NCBI GenBank assembly: GCA_029261355.1
Contig: JAJDBM010000002.1
Location: forward strand, 88,868-152,867
Direction of reading: 5' to 3'
Origin: Nitrospirales bacterium
GTDB taxonomy: Bacteria; Nitrospirota; Nitrospiria; Nitrospirales; UBA8639
DNA length: 64,000 nucleotides
Shown: piece after piece, positions 16,967 through 26,417 of the stretch
Position numbering within the stretch: the stretch's first letter is position 1
Layout of the letters: each line of letters starts with the position of its first letter
The notes under the pieces: generated by a model
What the model saw: the letters and a program-made list of their open reading frames with translations, nothing else
Database searches by the model: none
Told to the model about the DNA's origin: nothing
Program-made: the position numbers and the translations under genes

Positions 16967-17692
16967 ATGGATCATAACCAAGACGTAGATGGCCCTTTCC
17001 CAGAAACCATTGCAGTCATTGGGGTTAAGGTACGAGATTCGGGTGAAGTCAAAAAGACTCGCACGGATGATGATTCGCTCCGGATTGGCGATTTTGTCAT
17101 ATTGGCTTTGGATAACGATCAAACGTTTGGCAAGGTATATAGTAATCCTCAGTTCCTTCCTTTTACTCCACCGATGCGGGCCATGCGCACCACATTGCGA
17201 AAAGCGACAGAAGACGATAAACGTACCATCAATCGGCATCAACAGCTTGTTGAGGAAGGCCGGGCTTTTTGTCTTGACCGGGTGATGACTCTCAACTTAG
17301 AACTGAAGCTTGTAGAAGTCTTCAGCTCATTTCAACGACGCACCTTAACCTTTACGTATACGGCTGAGGGACGGGTAGATTTTCGGCTATTGGTGAAAGA
17401 CTTAGCCCGGCGATTTGGATGTCGGATTGAAATGCGGCAAATTTCTAGTCGTGAAGAAGCCGGTCAATTGAGTGGAGTGGATACTTGTGGCTTGGTTCTC
17501 TGCTGCGCAAGTTTTTTGACAGACTTTAAGCCCTTGCATCCCAAAGGTGATCGTGGGAATACCCAATGGGGCGGAGACAGTCACCGTATTGGAGTCTGTG
17601 GGCGGCTTAAGTGTTGTCTCATGTTTGAAGAAGAAGGATGGACCTTGACGAGACGGCAACCTCAACCACTAATTCAACTCTCCCGACGGTAA
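16967..17692 (+). CDS. PSP1/RicT-family protein
   Basis: The 241-residue product from ATG 16967 has the PSP1 C-terminal signature: FSSFQRRTLTFTYTAEGRVD, a first cysteine cluster (VDTCGLVLCCASFLTDF) and a second (GVCGRLKCCLMFE). In Bacillus RicT these cysteines bind an Fe-S cluster in the RicAFT complex that assists RNase Y-dependent RNA maturation. Outside Firmicutes the role is less clear. AAGGAAA lies about 10 nt upstream of this ATG. An in-frame TTG at 16946 would add seven residues and is less likely. Confidence 0.85.
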   Translation: MDHNQDVDGPFPETIAVIGVKVRDSGEVKKTRTDDDSLRIGDFVILALDNDQTFGKVYSNPQFLPFTPPMRAMRTTLRKATEDDKRTINRHQQLVEEGRAFCLDRVMTLNLELKLVEVFSSFQRRTLTFTYTAEGRVDFRLLVKDLARRFGCRIEMRQISSREEAGQLSGVDTCGLVLCCASFLTDFKPLHPKGDRGNTQWGGDSHRIGVCGRLKCCLMFEEEGWTLTRRQPQPLIQLSRR

Positions 17693-17774
17693 ATTATCAT
17701 CCGTAGTATGCTCTCAACTTTCCTGATCCCGTGTCACGGTTTGTTGTCTTTAGATTTATCGATATGATGTGACT

Positions 17775-18194
17775 ATGTCCGCCAAGCCTCGGTTTATTAT
17801 TTTTGCTCATAACGCGACGTACGACAAGCTCCATCAGGTGGCTACGCTCGGATTAACTGCAGCAGCCATGAATAAAGATGTGACGGTCGTATTGCTCTTT
17901 TGGACGATTAAAAAGTTATCAGAAGGTCGTTTGAATGAGTTGGACTTTCCTCCTGAGTATGAATCACAAGCCATAGAAGTGGCGAAATTGATTAAGGAAC
18001 GCAATGTGCCACTCATCACCGAAATGTTGGAAGAAGCTCGCAGCGTTGGGCAATTTCGAATTGTCGCCTGTAGTGCGGGCTTAGAATACATGGGTGTCGA
18101 TGCAGATGTGGTGGCGAGTCATGTTGATGAGGTGATGGGGCTTCCGGCGATTCTCTTGCTTTCCGCAGGAGCTGAAACGACCCTCTTTATTTAG
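17775..18194 (+). CDS. DsrE/DsrF-like family protein
   Basis: This ~139-residue protein has the DsrE fold pattern: an initial strand FIIFAHNATYDKLHQ, then ATLGLTAAAMNKDVTVVLLF and FRIVACSAGLEYMGV. DsrE-like proteins carry persulfide sulfur or have peroxiredoxin-related roles. A cysteine is present at IVACSAG, at the position where the family often has one. A GTG at 17769 could add two residues. The stop codon overlaps the first base of family A element copy 1. Confidence 0.72.
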   Translation: MSAKPRFIIFAHNATYDKLHQVATLGLTAAAMNKDVTVVLLFWTIKKLSEGRLNELDFPPEYESQAIEVAKLIKERNVPLITEMLEEARSVGQFRIVACSAGLEYMGVDADVVASHVDEVMGLPAILLLSAGAETTLFI

Positions 18195-18336
18195 GGCACA
18201 TCTAGAAACCGTCCTTTCCCGCGATTGCGGTTTTCTCCCCCTCGTGCTCACATCTTTAGGTATGTACCTATACATTGCGTATTTTCGCGCATGGAGTCTT
18301 TGTTCTCACGAAAAGGTCATGGATTTAGAGATGCCC
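18194..18336 (+). mobile_element. Family A MITE-like element, copy 1 (143 bp)
   Basis: It is bounded by imperfect inverted ends GGGCACATCTAGAAACC and, on the other strand, GGGCATCTCTAAATCC. The interior shares ACCGTCCTTTCCCGC, TGCTCA and TTACGAAAA-like stretches with copies at 30254-30392 and 51142-51377. There is no coding capacity. It starts on the last base of the DsrE-like stop codon. Confidence 0.7.
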
Positions 18337-18369
18337 TATCGATGAAGGTTGTGAGTCTATAGAGAGAGG

Positions 18370-18696
18370 CTAGGCAGAGGTGGATATTTCATGTTGCTGG
18401 TCAAGTTTTTTGACTAACGAGTCAACTTGCAAGATAAATTCCTGAAAGTCTTTTGGATCCAAGGCTGCAATGTAATCGCTATTCGCGATGCATTCTTTAG
18501 AATCCCCAGATTTTTTTCCATCATACAAGTCTTCGTGACGGACTGACGCGACGGGCTGAGCTTCCCGAGGTTCTGACCAAATCAATCCACGGTATTCAAA
18601 CCAGGGTCCTGGCGTAACTCGACGCAGCAGTCGTTGATATGTGGTAATTTTCTCTTTTAGAAATTGAAGGTCAGCAGGCCTTTTTTTGAGTGCCAT
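18370..18696 (-). CDS. Hypothetical protein with Ea22-like TPGPW motif
   Basis: This 108-residue protein contains RVTPGPWFEYRG and, about 40 residues later, NSDYIAALDPKDFQEFIL. The spacing of TPGPW and DYIAA-x-P recalls phage Ead/Ea22-like proteins, where the same two blocks recur; the match is short and from memory. The rest is charged and helical. It is a single-gene unit between two non-coding stretches. Confidence 0.5.
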   Translation of the reverse strand: MALKKRPADLQFLKEKITTYQRLLRRVTPGPWFEYRGLIWSEPREAQPVASVRHEDLYDGKKSGDSKECIANSDYIAALDPKDFQEFILQVDSLVKKLDQQHEISTSA

Positions 18697-18872
18697 TCCA
18701 TACTCCCCACCTTAGTAAACGAGATAAATACAAGACGATTGTCTACATTGTGAGGCTACTAGTTTTAGCCAAATTAGTCTGTGCTGTACCTCACAAATGT
18801 TGAAAATGAGTGATTGAGTGACTGCTCAGTCTGTTACAAAAACTCAAATAGACGAGAATTGATTGGTAGGTT

Positions 18873-20015
18873 TTATTCTTCGGCAGAGATGGTGAGAGGC
18901 AATCGTGTCCACGATTCACCACCATCAAGAGAGCGGTAGAGGCCGCCTCCATTCGTTCCGGCATAGATAATGTTCGGGGAGTTGGCAGTGAGTTGAATGC
19001 TGCGAATGCTTGCGGCTTCAAGTCCTGAATTTTTTAGTGTCCAGGTTTTTCCACCATCGGGACTTTTTTTCACTCCTTCACTTGTTGCCAGAAAAATTGT
19101 GGAGGTATTGGATGGATCTAGTTGGATGGCACTTACAAAGCTGTCACCAAGGGCATCTCCAATTTTTGTCCAATTGTTTCCTTGGTTGGTGCTTTTGAAG
19201 AGTCCCTGCGTGGTGCCTGCATACACCGTATTGGTCTCGTTCGGATCAATGGCAAGACTATTCACACCCATAGCCATTGATGCCATCTTGGCATCGAAGG
19301 CGACCATCCCTTCTGTTACTTTGACCCAATTCTCTGCTCCAGTCTTTGTGCGATAGACGCCTCCAGTCGTTCCGGCGTAGATGACCTTTGGTTTTATCGG
19401 ATCGATAGCGAGGGAGACGACGAAATTGACTTCAATCATCCCAGACATGCTTTCCCGCCATGTCCGTCCACCATCAGTACTCTGGAATACCCCCACAGTT
19501 GTAGCCGCATAGAGAGTTTGACTGTCCTGAGGATGAAACACGACTTGATTGACGATGGCAGAAATCGTGCCTCTTTGTAGCCCTTTATTGAATTGATGCC
19601 AACTTCGCCCACCATCCGGACTTTTATATGTTCCATCTCCATTCGTTCCGGCAAAGATATTTGCCGGAAGATCAGGGTCAATGGCTAAGCTAATGACGCG
19701 AGTTCGTGTCAGCACTCCTTGAAAGCGTTGCCAACTTTTTCCAGTGTCACGAGATTTGTACACTGCTTCATCGGTTGCGAGATAGACAATGTTGGGCTTT
19801 GTTGGATGCAAGGCGATTGAGACAATCGTATCACTGTGGTTTCCACATGAGGGAAGTGACAGGAAGAACAATAATGTTAGCCACCAGCCTAGCGTGCCAG
19901 AGGGCCCTTGGGCTTTCTGGTTGATCAGAGGAATCCTATAAGCCTGTCGTAAGTAATTCAGTGCGAGTGTTTCCTTTGGTCTGGCATTAATAGCTTGGGT
20001 TATACGGTTCGGCAT
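18873..20015 (-). CDS. BNR/YCF48-like beta-propeller lipoprotein
   Basis: This 380-residue protein has a lipobox (LFFLSLPSCG, cysteine at about residue 57) after a hydrophobic segment. It is followed by at least six repeats of the BNR/Asp-box type: SRDTGKSWQRF, SPDGGRSWHQF, STDGGRTWRES, STNQGNNWTKI, SPDGGKTWTLK and SLDGGESWTRL. Such propellers are surface or periplasmic scaffolds or glycan-binding domains. The chosen ATG overlaps the upstream lipocalin gene by 29 bp, so translation may be coupled. No good internal start is seen before the signal segment. Confidence 0.75.
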   Translation of the reverse strand: MPNRITQAINARPKETLALNYLRQAYRIPLINQKAQGPSGTLGWWLTLLFFLSLPSCGNHSDTIVSIALHPTKPNIVYLATDEAVYKSRDTGKSWQRFQGVLTRTRVISLAIDPDLPANIFAGTNGDGTYKSPDGGRSWHQFNKGLQRGTISAIVNQVVFHPQDSQTLYAATTVGVFQSTDGGRTWRESMSGMIEVNFVVSLAIDPIKPKVIYAGTTGGVYRTKTGAENWVKVTEGMVAFDAKMASMAMGVNSLAIDPNETNTVYAGTTQGLFKSTNQGNNWTKIGDALGDSFVSAIQLDPSNTSTIFLATSEGVKKSPDGGKTWTLKNSGLEAASIRSIQLTANSPNIIYAGTNGGGLYRSLDGGESWTRLPLTISAEE

Positions 20016-21153
20016 ATCCCGTTAACTCCACGTACCCCATTCCCGTTATTGGTTTTTGTTTCATCGTTCCAGAGACCTCGACGTCCCCTTCCCAATAGGT
20101 CACTTGTGTGCTTTGGCCTGTACGTAATTCCTGATCAGCCATTCGGGGAATAATGTGTGCCTGAATCTGGTGGGCAGGAATATGTATGGTCCATTGACTT
20201 GGGTAGTTCGCGCCACTTTTCGGACTTTTCCAATAATCTAGAATAGTGATCTTCACATCATTGTAGGTAAGGTGTTGTGAGGTTCTGTCTGGGAAGATCA
20301 ACGTTCCACTTGAGGCCGGCGCTACGCTTCCGTCTTCACGACGTAACCAGTAAATCATGAGGTCATGTCCTGATTTGAGCTGAAGGCTAAACCAGTCCCA
20401 TCCAACGAGGCCGTCTTCCAGATCCGATGATGAAAATTCATGATCCATCCAACTGAGACCTGTCACCTGATTCGTTTGGCCCTGTATGTGAAGTGAGCCT
20501 GTTGTGTGAAGTCGTGTAAGGGAATAGTAATGTGAGGAATGATGAGGCTGAGTCCCTTTCCGGCTGATCCCTTCGCGGCCATGCACAATAGGAGGGCTGG
20601 AGGTAGTCGTGATGAGATCAATTGAAATATTCTCCATTTCAGCCTGTAGTCGAAATTGACGGTGGGAAGGATCAATCGCCTTCACTGACCATTGGTCAAT
20701 CCATGTTTCAAGCCTGCTTTCTGTTGCTCCAGCTTTTCTAAGACCGGCACGACTGATTTTCTCAGCATATTGAAACTGTGTCTGTTCTTCATCGGTGATC
20801 GCAAAATGGGCAAGGTAGAGTTGCCGAATAGCCCACTTTGAAGGATTAGACTTTACACGTTCGTCATCGATGGTTCTTCGGAAAAACGTCAATTCATACC
20901 CAAAACGACGTTGATCAGGTGTGAACAGATGTCCGGTGAAATACCACCATTCTGTTAAGAAATTATTATGAGCCCCATGGTCTAAGGGGAAAGAGTATTC
21001 ATATCCCGGTTCGGCTTGTTGAGGGGCAAGGGTTGCTTCTTGGGCCAGAATTGCGAAGGGGGTTAGCAATATCCAAGTCCCGGCAATCATAAGACTTTGA
21101 ATAGTTGAGCTCGATATTGGGATGTGCAATGGACTCTTTCGGTGAGAAGCCAT
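19987..21153 (-). CDS. CrtC/AttH-like lipocalin-domain exported protein
   Basis: From ATG 21153 the product has a signal peptide (hydrophobic stretch ending at PFAILAQE). Mature family blocks follow: FPLDHGAHNNFLTEWWYFTG, RRFGYELTFFRR and DHEFSSSDLEDGLVGWDWFS. These are typical of the carotenoid 1,2-hydratase CrtC and of AttH-like proteins, which often act beside ABC exporters. Here the drrAB-type exporter genes lie 1 kb away on the other strand. An in-frame ATG at 21252 would add 33 residues of unlikely sequence. Function is not certain to be carotenoid hydration. Confidence 0.75.
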   Translation of the reverse strand: MASHRKSPLHIPISSSTIQSLMIAGTWILLTPFAILAQEATLAPQQAEPGYEYSFPLDHGAHNNFLTEWWYFTGHLFTPDQRRFGYELTFFRRTIDDERVKSNPSKWAIRQLYLAHFAITDEEQTQFQYAEKISRAGLRKAGATESRLETWIDQWSVKAIDPSHRQFRLQAEMENISIDLITTTSSPPIVHGREGISRKGTQPHHSSHYYSLTRLHTTGSLHIQGQTNQVTGLSWMDHEFSSSDLEDGLVGWDWFSLQLKSGHDLMIYWLRREDGSVAPASSGTLIFPDRTSQHLTYNDVKITILDYWKSPKSGANYPSQWTIHIPAHQIQAHIIPRMADQELRTGQSTQVTYWEGDVEVSGTMKQKPITGMGYVELTGYAEPYNPSY

Positions 21154-21264
21154 TTCTCTACGGGAGCTGGCGAGGCTTATAGCATGAGCAGTCAGGGAGC
21201 GCAATTCGCTCGTCGTACGCGGACATTTGAAGATTAGTCTGACGAGGAACATGAACGAATAGCG

Positions 21265-21294
21265 TTGACTTTAACAAAAACCCTCCGCTATCGT
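21265..21294 (+). promoter_or_regulatory. Promoter for the Lon-substrate-domain gene, possibly leaderless
   Basis: TTGACT (21265-21270), an 18-bp spacer and TATCGT (21289-21294) lie so close to ATG 21300 that transcription would begin at or beside the start codon. No ribosome binding site is visible, which fits a leaderless message. Confidence 0.45.
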
Positions 21295-21299
21295 AGTCC

Positions 21300-21968
21300 A
21301 TGTCTTTTGACTCCCATTCTATCAAAACTCAGTCTTTTTCAGTGCCTGAAATCATTCCCTTTTTCCCGCTACCCAGCGTGGTACTTTTCCCTCATATTTT
21401 TCTACCGCTTCATATTTTTGAGCCGCGATACCGGGATATGGTGAAAGATATTGCTTCAAAAGGAGATTGTATCGGGATGGCATTGCTCAAAGATGGGTGG
21501 GAGAGCCAATATTATGAGAGGCCGCCCATTCATGATTTAGGATGTGTAGGGCAACTGGTGAATGTTGAAGAGCTGACGGATGGTCGGTATAACATTGTCC
21601 TCAAAGGCTTACAACGTTGTCACTATGATGAGTTGTCAGTGGCCACCCCCTACAGACAGGCCACAGTCACCTTATTGCCTGAATCTCTTGATTCTCTTAG
21701 TCTGTCTGAAAGCGCCAGAACTAAACTTGTTGACGTTGCCGAGTCCTATTTAGATATGAAAAAGGCTCACGATCTTAGCCAACTTATCGCATCGGAAGAA
21801 TTTGATGATGCCGTGTTAGTCAATAGTTTGTCGTCTGGATTAGTAGATCTGACTCCGTTGGAGAAGCAATTCTTGCTCGAGGCTGAGCATCTCACGCAAC
21901 GGGCTTCCCGCTTGACTGAACTTCTCAAATTTAAGCTTTCCGACCTTCTTTCCTCAGCGCAAGGATAA
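21300..21968 (+). CDS. Lon substrate-binding (LON N-terminal) domain protein
   Basis: This 222-residue protein consists of the N-terminal substrate-recognition domain of Lon without ATPase or protease domains. It shows IPFFPLPSVVLFPHIFLPLH, IFEPRYRDMV, IGMALLKDGW and GCVGQLVNVEELTDGRYNIV. Stand-alone LON domain proteins are common and of uncertain role, possibly adaptors. It is followed 5 bp later by the ABC exporter ATPase gene, so it is likely the first gene of that operon. Confidence 0.88.
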   Translation: MSFDSHSIKTQSFSVPEIIPFFPLPSVVLFPHIFLPLHIFEPRYRDMVKDIASKGDCIGMALLKDGWESQYYERPPIHDLGCVGQLVNVEELTDGRYNIVLKGLQRCHYDELSVATPYRQATVTLLPESLDSLSLSESARTKLVDVAESYLDMKKAHDLSQLIASEEFDDAVLVNSLSSGLVDLTPLEKQFLLEAEHLTQRASRLTELLKFKLSDLLSSAQG

Positions 21969-21973
21969 TTTCT

Positions 21974-22963
21974 ATGGCCTCTTCATCTGTTGCCATTGAA
22001 GTGATCGGATTGTGCAAGACCTACGATAACTTCACTGCCGTCAAAGATTTATCCCTTAACGTTCAATCCGGTGAAATATTTGGTCTTCTTGGCCCAAACG
22101 GTGCTGGGAAAAGCACGACACTGCGGATATTGATCACTACCTTAAAGCCAACAAGTGGGCGAGCCACTATTTTAGGGCATGATGTGGTGACTGAAGCCGA
22201 TACGGTACGCCAGCTTATTGGATATGTTCCTCAGGAACGAGCCATTGATCGATTTTTGACAGGACGAGAACATTTATTACTGCTTGGTGACCTTTATCAT
22301 TTACCGAAGGAAGAAGCGGTTAAGAGAATTCAAGAACTCTTGAAACTCGTCGATCTGGAAGATCATGCCGATCGAGTTGCCAAAACCTACTCTGGTGGGA
22401 TGAAGCGAAAGCTCGACATTGCCTGTGGCCTCTTACCTAATCCCAAAATTCTTTTTTTAGATGAGCCAACCTTAGGGTTGGATGTGCAAAGTCGGTTGAA
22501 TGTATGGGATTACGTGCGTCGGCTTCGCGACCAGGGCATGACCATTGTTATGACCACCAACTACTTGGATGAAGCGGACCAACTGTGTGACCGAATTGCC
22601 ATTATTGATGAAGGCCAAATTCGAATCACTGGTTCGCCTAAAGAGCTAAAGGCCGGCTTAGGTGGAGATGGGATCTCACTCACTTTGGGTGATGCTGACC
22701 CTGCCGTATGTGCGAGACTTGTGGAAGAAATAGAGAAGTTACCTTTTATTCGCTCCATTCGAACTCATGGACAGGGACTCGATATTCGAGTTGATGCGCC
22801 AGAGAAGGCATTGCCGGCTCTGTTTGAAGCGACGAGTCAGGTTGGCTGTCGATTGGACGGAATTGAATATCATCGACCGCGTCTCGATGATGTGTTTGTT
22901 ACCTATACAGGCCATTCCATTGATGACCAATCTACCTCTTTAACGTCGGACACCGCTGGCTAA
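21974..22963 (+). CDS. DrrA-type ABC transporter ATP-binding protein
   Basis: This 329-residue protein has Walker A LLGPNGAGKSTTLR, signature YSGGMKRKLDIACGL and Walker B LFLDEPTLGLD, then the C-terminal DUF4162-like domain characteristic of DrrA/daunorubicin-resistance ATPases. Together with the downstream permease it should form an exporter for a drug, lipid or polysaccharide. It starts 5 bp after the LON-domain gene and is separated from the permease gene by 128 bp. Confidence 0.9.
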   Translation: MASSSVAIEVIGLCKTYDNFTAVKDLSLNVQSGEIFGLLGPNGAGKSTTLRILITTLKPTSGRATILGHDVVTEADTVRQLIGYVPQERAIDRFLTGREHLLLLGDLYHLPKEEAVKRIQELLKLVDLEDHADRVAKTYSGGMKRKLDIACGLLPNPKILFLDEPTLGLDVQSRLNVWDYVRRLRDQGMTIVMTTNYLDEADQLCDRIAIIDEGQIRITGSPKELKAGLGGDGISLTLGDADPAVCARLVEEIEKLPFIRSIRTHGQGLDIRVDAPEKALPALFEATSQVGCRLDGIEYHRPRLDDVFVTYTGHSIDDQSTSLTSDTAG

Positions 22964-23091
22964 TCCCCGTTTCCCGTCCCTTCCATGATGGCCTGTTGAA
23001 TCTGGTGATGAAGGCGTAGGATGAGTTGTGTAATATGGTCCGAGATCGTGGCCCTGGTGACTCCTGAACGATATAACAGCAAGGATTGATC

Positions 23092-23871
23092 ATGCAGAAT
23101 CAAATACAAGAAGTTCTGGCTCTCACCAACAGGTGGGTCAAGCGATTAAGTCGAGAGAAGTTCAGTATGCTCTTTACCTTGGTCCAGCCTATGCTGTTTT
23201 GGCTCATATTCTTTGGAAGCCTTTTTCAACGGGCTGCTGATGTCCAGCTAGTACAAGCACCTAATTATATTAGCTTTTTAGCCGCCGGCGTTGTGGTAAT
23301 GACCGTATTGAACAATGGTCTGGCAGGCGGAGTTGATTTATTATTCGATAAAGAAAATGGGTTTTTAGAGCGATTAATGGCTACGCCAATTCGTCGCTCA
23401 TCCGTTATTCTTAGTCGATTTCTTTTCGTCATGGCCATTACGGCTATGCAAATTTTGGTAATTCTTGGGGTAGCCTTCCTTTTTGATGTGCGGCCAGAAA
23501 CTGGATTCTTGGGTATCGCAGTGATTCTCTTTATTGGCATGTTGTTCGGGGTAGGATTGACGTCTATTTCCATGGCCATGGCATTTTCTGTCAAAAGCCA
23601 CGGTGACTTTTTTTCTGTTTTGGGTTTTCTTTCCTTACCCATGATCTTTTTAAGCTCTGCTCTTGTTCCTCTTTCCGCCATGCCGGGATGGATGCAGACA
23701 TTGGCGTGGCTGAATCCCATGACCTGGGTCATTGACGCAGTTCGCCCACTTATTTTAACAGGGTGGGAAGCCGCTATTCCTCAAATACTTATTGCCGTCG
23801 TTGTTCTACTGGTCTTTGATGCCCTGTGTCTCTATGGCGGGGCTAAGGCGTTCAAGAAAACTGTTGGGTGA
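23092..23871 (+). CDS. ABC-2 type transporter permease (DrrB-like)
   Basis: The ~259-residue product from ATG 23092 (AAGGA 6 nt upstream) has six hydrophobic helices and the ABC-2 motif NGFLERLMATPIRRSSVILSR in the cytosolic loop after the second helix. It ends with LNPMTWVIDAVRPLILTGWE, the conserved C-terminal signature of DrrB-type permeases. It pairs with the ATPase encoded upstream. Confidence 0.9.
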   Translation: MQNQIQEVLALTNRWVKRLSREKFSMLFTLVQPMLFWLIFFGSLFQRAADVQLVQAPNYISFLAAGVVVMTVLNNGLAGGVDLLFDKENGFLERLMATPIRRSSVILSRFLFVMAITAMQILVILGVAFLFDVRPETGFLGIAVILFIGMLFGVGLTSISMAMAFSVKSHGDFFSVLGFLSLPMIFLSSALVPLSAMPGWMQTLAWLNPMTWVIDAVRPLILTGWEAAIPQILIAVVVLLVFDALCLYGGAKAFKKTVG

Positions 23872-23965
23872 CCTCAAGAATCATTAGCTATTAATCGTGA
23901 AGAGTGAGTTGTGGGGGACATGCAAACTTGCAGAAATACCATGAATTTTTATAGGGAAAACACAT

Positions 23966-24835
23966 ATGAACGTTGAGTCATCAACGGAGCGAAAAATACA
24001 ATCACTTCTACGGTTATTATCTGACCCGAATCAGCAGGTTGCGGCCACGATTCACAAAGAACTCGTAAATATGGGGGCCGTGATTTTACCGTTTCTTGAT
24101 CATGCGGACCAAGGTGATCATGATATGTGCGTCCGTCTCACTGAAATTCGTGAAGACCTCAGATTTGAAAAGTTACGACAAGACCTTAGGCAGCTTCTCC
24201 TCTCTAGCAGTCGTGAACGTGCCTTTGACTTAGAAGCTGGTACATTTCTCCTCGCACAATCCGCCTATCCAGAAATCAATGTTCAACAGTATATTCAGCA
24301 GCTTGATGACCTGGCTGAAGAAGTACGGCCTCGCTTATCCCCATCTCAATCGCTGGAAGATGCGAGTCAAATTCTTGCAAAATATCTCTTCGTCGAGAAG
24401 GGTTTTCGCGGCAATCGAGATCATTACGATGATCCAGAAAATAGCTTTTTCAATCGTGTGCTCGAACGGCGAACTGGTATTCCGATTACGCTATCAGTGT
24501 TGTATCTCTTCCTTGCCAAGCGTCTGGGTCTCTCAAGTACTGGTGTTGGGATGCCGGGACATTTTATTGTTAAGCTTGAAGAGACTGATCCCACCATATT
24601 TATTGATTGTTTTAATGGAGGAGTATTTCTCGAAGCCAAGAACTGCGAGCAGTTTCTCATTGAGGCGGGAGTGGGATTTAATGAAACCTACTTGCATACG
24701 ACCCCCAATGATTTAATCTTAGCTCGAATGATTAGGAATCTAATTGGGGGTTATGAAAAGCTGCAGGAGACGGAACGAGTCGATCGCTTGAATTCCTTGA
24801 TGGAGACATTGGATTCTGTGCCAGAGAGGGACTAA
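23966..24835 (+). CDS. SirB1/transglutaminase-like family protein
   Basis: This 289-residue protein carries the SirB1 N-terminal domain: AKYLFVEKGFRGNRDHYDDP, NSFFNRVLERRTGIPITLSV, LGLSSTGVGMPGHFIVK and FIDCFNGGVFL. SirB1 proteins are predicted transglutaminase-like proteins. The catalytic cysteine is not at the canonical place, and the family is probably non-enzymatic. The first 100 residues are helical. The common C-terminal TPR region is short or missing. It follows the exporter permease by 94 bp. Confidence 0.82.
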   Translation: MNVESSTERKIQSLLRLLSDPNQQVAATIHKELVNMGAVILPFLDHADQGDHDMCVRLTEIREDLRFEKLRQDLRQLLLSSSRERAFDLEAGTFLLAQSAYPEINVQQYIQQLDDLAEEVRPRLSPSQSLEDASQILAKYLFVEKGFRGNRDHYDDPENSFFNRVLERRTGIPITLSVLYLFLAKRLGLSSTGVGMPGHFIVKLEETDPTIFIDCFNGGVFLEAKNCEQFLIEAGVGFNETYLHTTPNDLILARMIRNLIGGYEKLQETERVDRLNSLMETLDSVPERD

Positions 24836-24848
24836 GATTCAGGTCAAA

Positions 24849-25601
24849 TCACCATTGTACGGTCATCAAATCTCTGGCTAGGTTAATCTGGCCTGAAAAA
24901 TTTCGGGCGGCCTGCTTTTTCACATTGAATTGATCAGCCACGGGATAAAAATGTGACAATATCAAGCGTTTAATCTCTGCCTCCTTCGCCACCCTCCCAC
25001 AGTCTTCAGCATGCATATGCGCCGCCCCTGGACGATTACTTGGAAAAGAGCAATCCAATACCGCAAGATCGACATCTTGGCATAATCGCACAAGATTTGA
25101 TGAATAACAGGCATCACCAGAATAGACAAAGGACCGACCTTGATACTCCACTCGGTACCCTAAGCACGTTTGTTGGCTTGTGTGGGTCATCGTGCGTGGG
25201 ATGATACGTGTATTTCCAAGTGAAAATGTTCTGGCTGCAATTTCTTTGAGCGTGACGCGAAAGGGAGGTTTATCAAAGGCCGGGAATGTCTTCATGATGC
25301 TACCAAATAGTTTTTTCGTTCCCTTAGGCCCGATGATGGTCATATCTGGGCGATTGGCTACATACCGAGCATGGCACACGGCATCAAAATAGAAGGTGAT
25401 GAAGTCAGAAAAGTGGTCGGCATGATAATGCGTGAAGAGGAAATGCTGAAGCTGATGGCGATTGAGCCCAGTTTTGAGGAGATTAGTGAGAGTGCGGGGG
25501 CCAAAGTCAATCAAAAAGGGGAAGTCTGTTTGGATGAGATACCCTGCTGCTGCCCGCCGAGGGTGGAGATTGGTTCCTGATCCTAATATGGTAATCTTCA
25601 T
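24849..25601 (-). CDS. RNase Z-like MBL-fold metallohydrolase
   Basis: This 250-residue protein has the metallo-beta-lactamase fold: FLIDFGPRTLTNLLK, the metal motif FLFTHYHADHFSDF, YSGDACYSSN, and late metal candidates MHAEDCGRVAKEA and LILSHFYP. The order and spacing resemble RNase Z and related phosphodiesterases. Substrate is unassigned. It converges with the SirB1-like gene. Confidence 0.82.
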   Translation of the reverse strand: MKITILGSGTNLHPRRAAAGYLIQTDFPFLIDFGPRTLTNLLKTGLNRHQLQHFLFTHYHADHFSDFITFYFDAVCHARYVANRPDMTIIGPKGTKKLFGSIMKTFPAFDKPPFRVTLKEIAARTFSLGNTRIIPRTMTHTSQQTCLGYRVEYQGRSFVYSGDACYSSNLVRLCQDVDLAVLDCSFPSNRPGAAHMHAEDCGRVAKEAEIKRLILSHFYPVADQFNVKKQAARNFSGQINLARDLMTVQW

Positions 25602-25666
25602 AGACTCTCCTATTCAGTTCACACTAGAATTGATGAGAATGTGTGTCAAGAGAGACCGAAATCAAT

Positions 25667-26386
25667 ATGAGTGAAGAATCTCGTACAACAGGACAAGTCA
25701 ATCTATTTGCAGGGCTTGGCGGTATCGGCTGTGTGGTTGGTGCTATTTGGGTCTGGCATCATTTGTCGTTCGACACACAGGATTGGATTATTGATGACAT
25801 TATCCCTGTGCTCTTGGTCGTGATCATCGTTGGGCTAGGATTGGGCACAATTATACGAAAAGTCCAAGCACGTCGTCGATTACAGGCAAAACGTGACCGT
25901 CTGATCACACGTTTTGAACAAGAACAGTCTTCACAAAAGAGACGAGATATTGCCTTTGTCCTTGTTGAACTCAATGAATTTCAACTGGCAGGATTAGAAG
26001 CTATTGCTACACCGATGGCTGAACTTTTTATTTCTACCCTTAAAACAGCGTTGGGAGATAAACAGCATCGAATTCGCGGAATGGCGGCGAGTTATTTAGG
26101 GGTCTTGGAGCATCGCGCAGCTATTCCGCTCTTGATCAAAGCTCTCGAAGATGACCATGCGCATGTGCGTGCATCTTCAGCATTAGCACTCGGTCGAATG
26201 AAAGCTCTTGAAGCCAGAGAAAAGCTTGAGGAAACCATGACGGAAGATTGGGATCAAACTGTGAGAAGCCGTTCTAAAGAAGCATTTGAACGGATTAAAC
26301 GTGTGGAAGAACAATTAATACGAGAGAATACGGGGAACTTGCCACAGTTAAGCGATCATGGTGAGGGTAAGTCTAGAACAGGATAG
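25667..26386 (+). CDS. HEAT-repeat membrane protein
   Basis: From ATG 25667 the 239-residue product has two hydrophobic helices near residues 12-30 and 42-62. A charged linker follows, then HEAT/PBS-lyase-type repeats: RGMAASYLGVLEHRAAIPLL and VRASSALALGRMKALEAREK. Such repeats mediate protein binding. A GTG at 25643 would add eight residues. The C-terminal tail is charged. No partner is evident from the neighbours. Confidence 0.65.
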   Translation: MSEESRTTGQVNLFAGLGGIGCVVGAIWVWHHLSFDTQDWIIDDIIPVLLVVIIVGLGLGTIIRKVQARRRLQAKRDRLITRFEQEQSSQKRRDIAFVLVELNEFQLAGLEAIATPMAELFISTLKTALGDKQHRIRGMAASYLGVLEHRAAIPLLIKALEDDHAHVRASSALALGRMKALEAREKLEETMTEDWDQTVRSRSKEAFERIKRVEEQLIRENTGNLPQLSDHGEGKSRTG

Positions 26387-26417
26387 GCATGGATCATTCA
26401 TTTATCAGAAGGTGTAG

